Assembly: GCA_934276485.1 (NCBI GenBank)
Contig: CAKQTE010000134.1
Coordinates: 1-62,608, forward strand
Length of the DNA stretch: 62,608 bases
Direction of reading: 5' to 3'
From: an uncultured Spirochaetales bacterium
GTDB lineage: Bacteria > Spirochaetota > Spirochaetia > Sphaerochaetales > Sphaerochaetaceae
Shown here: positions 58,519 through 62,608 of the stretch, piece after piece
How positions within the stretch are numbered: the first letter of the stretch is position 1
How the letters are laid out: the number at the start of each line of letters is the position of its first letter
Program-made: the position numbers and the translations under genes
The notes under the pieces: generated by a model
What the model was told of the DNA's origin: nothing
Database searches by the model: none
What the model saw: the letters and a program-made list of their open reading frames with translations, nothing else

Positions 58519-59325
58519 TTAGTCTACAAGTACGACCTCTCCATTTGGATAATGCTCTGCAATGTAAGCTTTTACAATATCGCTCTTAAGAGCCTTTACA
58601 AGAGCCTGAATCTTTGGATCGTTCTCATTTCCAGCCTTAACAGCAATTACGTTTACATATGGAGATGACGCATCTTCAATAAATAGGCCATCTCTTGTTG
58701 CGATTAAGCCAGCAGGAATTGCATAGTTTCCATTTATAATTGCACCATCAACATCCTTTAGGATTCTTGGTAGTGTTGCAGCTTCGATTTCTGAGAACTT
58801 TAGGTTCTTTGGGTTCTCTGCAATATCGAATGGAGTTGCTTCCAATCCTGCATTATCCTTGAGCTTGATTAGTCCTGCAGATTCTAGCAAAAGCAATGCT
58901 CTACCTTCATTTGTAGGATCGTTTGGAATTGCTATTGTAGCGCCATTTGGAATCTCATCAAGTGACTTATACTTAGCTGAATATAGTGCAAATGGCTCAA
59001 CGTGGATTGCGCCTGCATTAACAAGATGGAATCCATGTTCTGCATTGAAGTTCTCTAGATATGGGATATGCTGGAAGTAGTTTGCATCAACAGAGCCATC
59101 TTCAACAACATTGTTTGGGACGATGTAATCTGTGAATTCGATTACTTCCAAATCGATTCCCTCTTCCTTTAGCTGATCCTTTACAAGATTCAAAAGAACA
59201 GCGTGTGGATCAGGAGTTGCAGCAACTGTTAGCTTGTTTGATGAAGATGCTTCCTTAGAACCAGAAGCGAAGATAGTTGTGATAGCAATAAGTGAAACAA
59301 GTAGTGTTATGATTGTCTTTTTCAT
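58519..59325 (-). CDS. metQ: Methionine ABC transporter substrate-binding protein
   Basis: A 268-aa NlpA/MetQ-family binding protein for methionine. The signal peptide (TIITLLVSLIAITTIFA) lacks a lipobox Cys and seems cut before SGSKEA, so it should be periplasmic rather than a lipoprotein, unlike E. coli MetQ. Family segments: VAATPDPHAVLLNLV, VDANYFQHIPYLENF, IAIPNDPTNEGRALLLL and GNYAIPAG. It is encoded after metN-metI but has its own promoter and a Met-rich leader ORF. AGGAG precedes the ATG. Confidence 0.95.
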   Translation of the reverse strand: MKKTIITLLVSLIAITTIFASGSKEASSSNKLTVAATPDPHAVLLNLVKDQLKEEGIDLEVIEFTDYIVPNNVVEDGSVDANYFQHIPYLENFNAEHGFHLVNAGAIHVEPFALYSAKYKSLDEIPNGATIAIPNDPTNEGRALLLLESAGLIKLKDNAGLEATPFDIAENPKNLKFSEIEAATLPRILKDVDGAIINGNYAIPAGLIATRDGLFIEDASSPYVNVIAVKAGNENDPKIQALVKALKSDIVKAYIAEHYPNGEVVLVD

Positions 59326-59392
59326 GATGATTTCTCCTAAATGATTAGTTTTGATTTTGATGAAGATATTCCCCGGAAGGAAACAAAATTAC

Positions 59393-59449
59393 AAAAAATA
59401 TGATGTTATGAGATAAAAGAAATATTATGCCCAAATGGGCATCATCATA
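59393..59449 (-). terminator. Candidate attenuator stem before metQ
   Basis: Minus strand: TATGATG (59449-59443), formed by Met codons of the leader ORF, can pair with CATCATA (59405-59399), which is followed by six T. Inside is a tight hairpin ATGCCC, ATTT, GGGCAT (59444-59429). GTTATG further up can pair with CATAAC. The outer stem is AT-rich and weak, so folding must be tested. Confidence 0.45.
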
Positions 59450-59493
59450 GAGGACATGCACATAACGATTGCTGATTTGATACTGGTAAGCAT
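59425..59493 (-). CDS. Met-rich leader peptide upstream of metQ
   Basis: A 22-codon ORF on the minus strand with AGGAGG 8 nt upstream of its ATG. Six of 22 residues are Met: positions 1, 11, 13 and a run at 16-18, followed by PIWA and a TAA stop. The run of three ATG codons lies in the 5' arm of the stem that precedes six T. It sits 25 nt after the transcription start predicted for metQ and 99 nt before the metQ start. The design matches amino-acid attenuators: ribosomes stalling at Met codons under starvation would block the terminator. A small hydrophobic membrane peptide is the alternative. Confidence 0.6.
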   Translation of the reverse strand: MLTSIKSAIVMCMSSMMMPIWA

Positions 59494-59524
59494 TTGCATT
59501 TCCTCCTACGAAAAAGATAAGTCA

Positions 59525-59553
59525 AATATACATAAAGATGCATTTTTATGCAA
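59525..59553 (-). promoter_or_regulatory. Promoter of the metQ leader and metQ
   Basis: -35 TTGCAT (59553-59548), 17-nt spacer, -10 TATATT (59530-59525). A TGCAT-TTTT-ATGCA inverted repeat (59539-59552) overlaps the -35 and could be an operator. Confidence 0.7.
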
Positions 59554-59601
59554 TACTAATTCTTAATAAAATTTCATTAATTTTTTATTTACTTTCAATA
59601 C

Positions 59602-59630
59602 AAAGAAATAAAGCGGCCAAAACTGACCGC
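59602..59630 (-). terminator. Terminator of metN-metI
   Basis: Minus strand: GCGGTCA pairs with TGGCCGC (7 bp, one G-U) around GTTT, then TTTATTTCTTTG. It shows that metQ is transcribed separately from metNI. Confidence 0.8.
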
Positions 59631-59635
59631 CATTA

Positions 59636-60301
59636 TTATCTATGTGCAAGAACTCTTGCAGCAAGTTTATTACCAATTAGCTGAATGATCTCAACAAGCA
59701 AGATGATTATTACAACGGTAATGATCATTATATCTGTCCTGAAGCGCTGGTATCCATAGCGAATTGCCAAATCTCCCAAGCCACCTCCTCCGATAGCACC
59801 TGCCATCGCAGAGTATCCAATCAGGTTGATAATAGTCAATGTGATTCCAGAAATAAGAGATGGCATCGCTTCTGGAAGCAGTACTTTCCAGATAATCTGC
59901 CAATTAGTTGAACCCATTGCTTTTGCAGCTTGCACAACCCCTGGATCAACTTCCTTCAATGCACTTTCAATTACCCTTGCAACAAATGGAGCTGCTGCGA
60001 TTGACAGTGGAATTATAGTAGCCTTTGTTCCAATTGCAGTTCCTATGATCAGGCGTGAAAGAGGCATGATCACAATCATCAGAATAATGAATGGAAATGA
60101 TCTAAGAACATTTACAATCCTTGACAAGACACTATTGAGAATTGGCCTAGGAAGAATTCCTCCATTTTCTTCGCTACTTGTAATCTGAAGGAGAACACCA
60201 ATTGGCAACCCTAGAATTACAGAGAAGATAGTTGAGAAGAATACCATTTGAATCGTTTGGACAAAAGGTCCACTAATCAGTCTCCAATATTCATTCAGCA
60301 T
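59636..60301 (-). CDS. metI: Methionine ABC transporter permease
   Basis: A 221-aa MetI-family permease with five membrane helices. The loop that docks the ATPase (AAKAMGSTNWQIIWKVLLPEA, EAA motif) is clear, followed by IGYSAMAGAIGGGGLGDLAI. Its start overlaps the metN end by 11 nt, so the two are coupled. Confidence 0.95.
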   Translation of the reverse strand: MLNEYWRLISGPFVQTIQMVFFSTIFSVILGLPIGVLLQITSSEENGGILPRPILNSVLSRIVNVLRSFPFIILMIVIMPLSRLIIGTAIGTKATIIPLSIAAAPFVARVIESALKEVDPGVVQAAKAMGSTNWQIIWKVLLPEAMPSLISGITLTIINLIGYSAMAGAIGGGGLGDLAIRYGYQRFRTDIMIITVVIIILLVEIIQLIGNKLAARVLAHR

Positions 60302-61310
60302 CTTCTTCCTCCTCCTGAAGACATTCTTCCTTAACGCTTACGCCAATTCCCCTCAAATATTCAACTGTTTTTTTAGCAGTATCATCATCTGGTCCGATAT
60401 CAGCAATCATAAGACCCATATCTTCACCATTTACTCTCTGTACACCTGCAGCTCTAATGTTAACAATTGCGCCAAACTTCATGGATAGGTCTGAAATTAC
60501 GGGACTATCTGTCTCTCCACCTCTAAATCTGAGAGTATAGTGTCCTTTCTTCGCAGACCAACGTATGATAGAACTCTTTACGTTTGTAAGATTTGACAAG
60601 AAATCCTTTGTGACATCGCTTTGAGGATTGCTGAATATATCGGCTACCAATCCCTCTTCAACAACACGTCCTGCATCTAACACAGCAACTCGCTCACACG
60701 CATCTCTTACTACTTCCATTTGGTGAGTGATCATGACAACAGTAAGATTCATCTGCTTCTGAATCTTCTTGATCAGAGCAAGAATTGCTCTTGTTGTTTG
60801 AGGGTCAAGTGCACTTGTTGCTTCATCGCAAAATAGAATATCTGGCTGAATTGCAAGAGCTCTTGCAATAGCGATTCTTTGCTTTTGTCCACCAGAGAGA
60901 GTGGAAATAGGAGCATCTCCTCTTCCCTCGAGTCCAACTAGAGCCAAAAGCTCTTCAACACGTGCCTTTATCTTATCTTTCTCGAACTTACATATCTCCA
61001 TCGGATATGCAATATTTTCGGCAGCCGTTCTTGATGAAAAGAGGTTGAAGTTCTGGAAGATCATTCCAATCTTTCTTCTCTCTTTAATCAAATCCTTCTT
61101 TGAAAGGTTGTCGACTCTATATGAATCGTAGTAAACAGTGCCTTCATCTGGAGTTTCAAGCATTGAGATCAAACGAACAAGCGTTGACTTTCCTGCTCCA
61201 GATTTTCCTATGATTCCATATACTGTATTTGAAGGAATAGTCAATGAAACATCTTCAACTGCATGTAGTGTTCCATAGACTTTCCTTAGATGATTTAATT
61301 TGATTTCCAT
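60291..61310 (-). CDS. metN: Methionine ABC transporter ATP-binding protein
   Basis: A 339-aa ABC ATPase. Walker A GKSGAGKST (35-43), signature LSGGQKQR (about 138-145), Walker B ILFCDEATSALDP and the switch His (VVMITHQMEV) are intact. A C-terminal NIL domain (GHYTLRFRGG to SVKEE) binds methionine and gives trans-inhibition in E. coli. The start at 61310 has AGGAG upstream; a GTG-initiated extension is rejected. Confidence 0.96.
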   Translation of the reverse strand: MEIKLNHLRKVYGTLHAVEDVSLTIPSNTVYGIIGKSGAGKSTLVRLISMLETPDEGTVYYDSYRVDNLSKKDLIKERRKIGMIFQNFNLFSSRTAAENIAYPMEICKFEKDKIKARVEELLALVGLEGRGDAPISTLSGGQKQRIAIARALAIQPDILFCDEATSALDPQTTRAILALIKKIQKQMNLTVVMITHQMEVVRDACERVAVLDAGRVVEEGLVADIFSNPQSDVTKDFLSNLTNVKSSIIRWSAKKGHYTLRFRGGETDSPVISDLSMKFGAIVNIRAAGVQRVNGEDMGLMIADIGPDDDTAKKTVEYLRGIGVSVKEECLQEEEEDAE

Positions 61311-61373
61311 CTTAACTCCTAAGAGTATTTTTCTCACTTCAATGTATCAAATTACAACACGTTATTAAAGAGT

Positions 61374-61389
61374 CTATAAGGAGTTATAG
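61374..61389. promoter_or_regulatory. Operator-like palindrome upstream of metN
   Basis: CTATAA-GGAG-TTATAG, a perfect 6-bp inverted repeat in the 110-bp region before metN. It may be a regulator site. No SAM riboswitch or Met T-box was seen in this region. Confidence 0.35.
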
Positions 61390-61420
61390 GAGATGTATTA
61401 ACTCAAATATCAACAGAAAT

Positions 61421-61448
61421 AAAAAAGAGCTTGCGGTTAAGCAAGCCC
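61421..61448 (-). terminator. Terminator of kduI
   Basis: Minus strand: GGGCTTGC pairs with GCAAGCTC (8 bp, one G-U) around TTAACC, then T6. Confidence 0.85.
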
Positions 61449-61468
61449 TATGTCTGGAATATAGCCAA

Positions 61469-62311
61469 TTACTTCAAATCTTCTGTCTTAATCCAATCCT
61501 GATCATCATAAGCTCTGTTTTCACCACACATAGCCCAGATGAATGTATAGTTTGATGTACCACAGCCGGAATGGATTGACCATGATGGGTTAATTACAGC
61601 TTCTTCATTATGCATAACAATGTGTCTTGTCTCATTTGGCTCTCCCATGAAATGGAAAACTACCTGATCAGAAGGTACATCGAAGTAGAAATATACTTCC
61701 ATTCTTCTCTCGTGAGTATGAACAGGCATTGTATTCCATACAGAACCCTCTTCAAGGTGAGTAAGTCCCATTGAAAGCTGACAAGTATCAAGAACATCTG
61801 GATGAATATACTGATTGATTGTTCTTTCATTAGATGTTGCTTGGGAACCAAGATGCTTATGAATTGCATCATTTAGAGGAATGAGCTTTGCTGGGTACTC
61901 TGTATGAGCTGGTGTTGTACAAATATAGAACTTAGCAGGATTCTCTGCATCGTCTGAAGAAAATGAAACCGACTTTGTTCCCTTTGGAAGATATAGTCCA
62001 TCAAAGTGATCCATCTCATATACCTTGTCATCGGCATATACTTTACCCTTTCCTCCGATGTTGATACATCCAAGCTCTCTTCTCTCTAGAAGGAAGTGAA
62101 CTCCAAAGTTCTTCCAGCTATCGATGTTCTTTTCAAGGTTAACTGTTTCATGAACAGGCCTAACACCCATTGTAACAATTCTGTCTACATGAGAATAAAC
62201 TGCAGAAACATCATCATCAGTAAAGATGTTTGTGATTAAGAACTCATCTCTAAGCTCTGTTGTGTTCATTCTCTTGAAAGGCTCTTTGCCTGTTGAATAT
62301 CTAATGTCCAT
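61469..62311 (-). CDS. kduI: 5-dehydro-4-deoxy-D-glucuronate isomerase
   Basis: A 280-aa cupin-fold isomerase converting 5-keto-4-deoxyuronate to 2,5-diketo-3-deoxygluconate in pectin or uronate breakdown. The zinc site HTHERRMEVYFYF (about 196-208) and IHSGCGTSNYTFIWAM are diagnostic. GGAGG precedes the ATG. It stands alone between metN and 5S rRNA with its own promoter and terminator; kduD or pectinase genes are not in view. Confidence 0.95.
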   Translation of the reverse strand: MDIRYSTGKEPFKRMNTTELRDEFLITNIFTDDDVSAVYSHVDRIVTMGVRPVHETVNLEKNIDSWKNFGVHFLLERRELGCINIGGKGKVYADDKVYEMDHFDGLYLPKGTKSVSFSSDDAENPAKFYICTTPAHTEYPAKLIPLNDAIHKHLGSQATSNERTINQYIHPDVLDTCQLSMGLTHLEEGSVWNTMPVHTHERRMEVYFYFDVPSDQVVFHFMGEPNETRHIVMHNEEAVINPSWSIHSGCGTSNYTFIWAMCGENRAYDDQDWIKTEDLK

Positions 62312-62346
62312 TAAAGACCTCCAATAATTATTTTCCTATATTCTAA

Positions 62347-62374
62347 ATAATAAAGACAAAAGTGTGTATAACAA
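62347..62374 (-). promoter_or_regulatory. Promoter of kduI
   Basis: -35 TTGTTA (62374-62369), 16-nt spacer, -10 TATTAT (62352-62347). Confidence 0.5.
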
Positions 62375-62381
62375 AAGGGCA

Positions 62382-62408
62382 TAAAAAAACCAGTCAACGA
62401 GGACTGGC
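62382..62408 (-). terminator. rRNA operon terminator
   Basis: Minus strand: GCCAGTC pairs with GACTGGT (7 bp, one G-U) around CTCGTT, then T7. It follows 5S rRNA by about 40 nt. Confidence 0.85.
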
Positions 62409-62450
62409 TTAGATATATCTGAAAGCTTTTACGCTGGATATTAGAAAGGA

Positions 62451-62563
62451 CCTGGCAGCTACCTACTCTCCCACAGACGAGCTGCAGTACCATCGGCGTA
62501 TGGGTGTTTTACTTCCGTGTTCGGGATGGGAACGGGTATTTCCGCCCAGCCATGGCCACCAGG
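62451..62563 (-). rRNA. rrf: 5S ribosomal RNA
   Basis: About 113 nt on the minus strand. The 5' CCTGGTGGC pairs with the 3' GCTGCCAGG; the conserved GGAAATACCCGTTCCCATCC-type loop, CCGAACACGGAAG and GATGGTACTGC segments are all present. It is the last gene of an rRNA operon entering from the right. Confidence 0.95.
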
Positions 62564-62608
62564 GGACCACCGATAGAGAATCTAGGGTGGTCCGTTTCGG
62601 TCTTTAGA
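62564..62608 (-). rRNA. 23S-5S spacer and probable 23S rRNA 3' end
   Basis: Minus strand: GGACCACC and GGTGGTCC form an 8-bp processing-type stem just before 5S. The preceding TCTAAAGACCGAAAC resembles the 3' terminus of 23S rRNA, but the window ends too soon to be sure. Confidence 0.45.

Noticed and set aside
59425..59499. Leader ORF starting two codons earlier at 59499
   Set aside because: That ATG is only 2 nt from AGGAGG; the ATG at 59493 has 8-nt spacing.
61311..61420. SAM riboswitch or Met T-box before metN
   Set aside because: No recognisable S-box helices or T-box sequence; only a short palindrome.
1..62608. CRISPR arrays, prophage, insertion sequences with transposases
   Set aside because: No regularly spaced repeats, integrases, phage structural genes or transposase ORFs were seen; the only mobile element is the partial intron.

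Overview
The window is a stretch of housekeeping chromosome from a low-to-moderate GC spirochaete, probably of the Sphaerochaeta/Treponema type. Support: Rho, RpoA and a long membrane-anchored coiled-coil protein of spirochaete character; a Gram-negative envelope gene (lnt); RNase Y and RicT together; secreted binding-protein signal peptides ending in SGSKE; and translation operons lacking rpsD, infA, adk, map and fusA. The species cannot be fixed from this sequence alone. Nearly all genes lie on the minus strand.

Layout in plus coordinates, with minus-strand transcription running right to left. 1-118: 5' end of a group IIC intron placed just after the rpmE terminator. 171-6049: rpsT, HU, lnt, cinA, rho, rpmE. 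6202-10384: ricT, then plus-strand dus and a purD-like gene with degenerate active-site motifs, then rlmB. 10469-18322: der, a HAD phosphatase, a coiled-coil protein, and the heat-shock set grpE, dnaK, dnaJ, without hrcA or a CIRCE operator. 18576-21440: a GerMN-domain protein (+), ymdB and rny. 21642-34384: a complete S10-spc-alpha superoperon from rpsJ to rplQ. 34453-37606: tuf, a TSCPD protein (+), an unknown small gene, rpsG, rpsL. 37736-49302: rpoC, rpoB, rplL, rplJ, rplA, rplK, nusG, secE, tRNA-Trp, rpmG, tRNA-Thr. 49580-58433: glgP (+), a MocA-like nucleotidyltransferase (+), clpB, a TetR regulator, ornithine carbamoyltransferase, rmuC. 58519-61310: a methionine ABC transporter (metN, metI, metQ). 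61469-62608: kduI, the rRNA operon terminator, 5S rRNA and probably the very end of 23S rRNA.

The genes form the core of gene expression: RNA polymerase (rpoA, rpoB, rpoC), its factors (nusG, rho), most ribosomal proteins, EF-Tu, the Sec channel (secY, secE), chaperones (grpE, dnaK, dnaJ, clpB) and RNA turnover or modification (rny, ymdB, ricT, rlmB, dus).

The most interesting signal is upstream of metQ. A dedicated promoter is followed by a good ribosome binding site and a 22-codon ORF with six Met codons, three of them consecutive and lying in the 5' arm of a possible stem that ends in six U residues. This has the architecture of a methionine leader-peptide attenuator. Other points of interest are the intron at the rpmE terminator, the PurD paralogue, an unusual insertion in RpoB fork loop 2, a long structured tuf leader, an Asn-rich disordered segment in Rho, and a motif shared by the heat-shock promoters. 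Promoter, terminator and RNA-structure calls were made by eye and have not been folded or tested.
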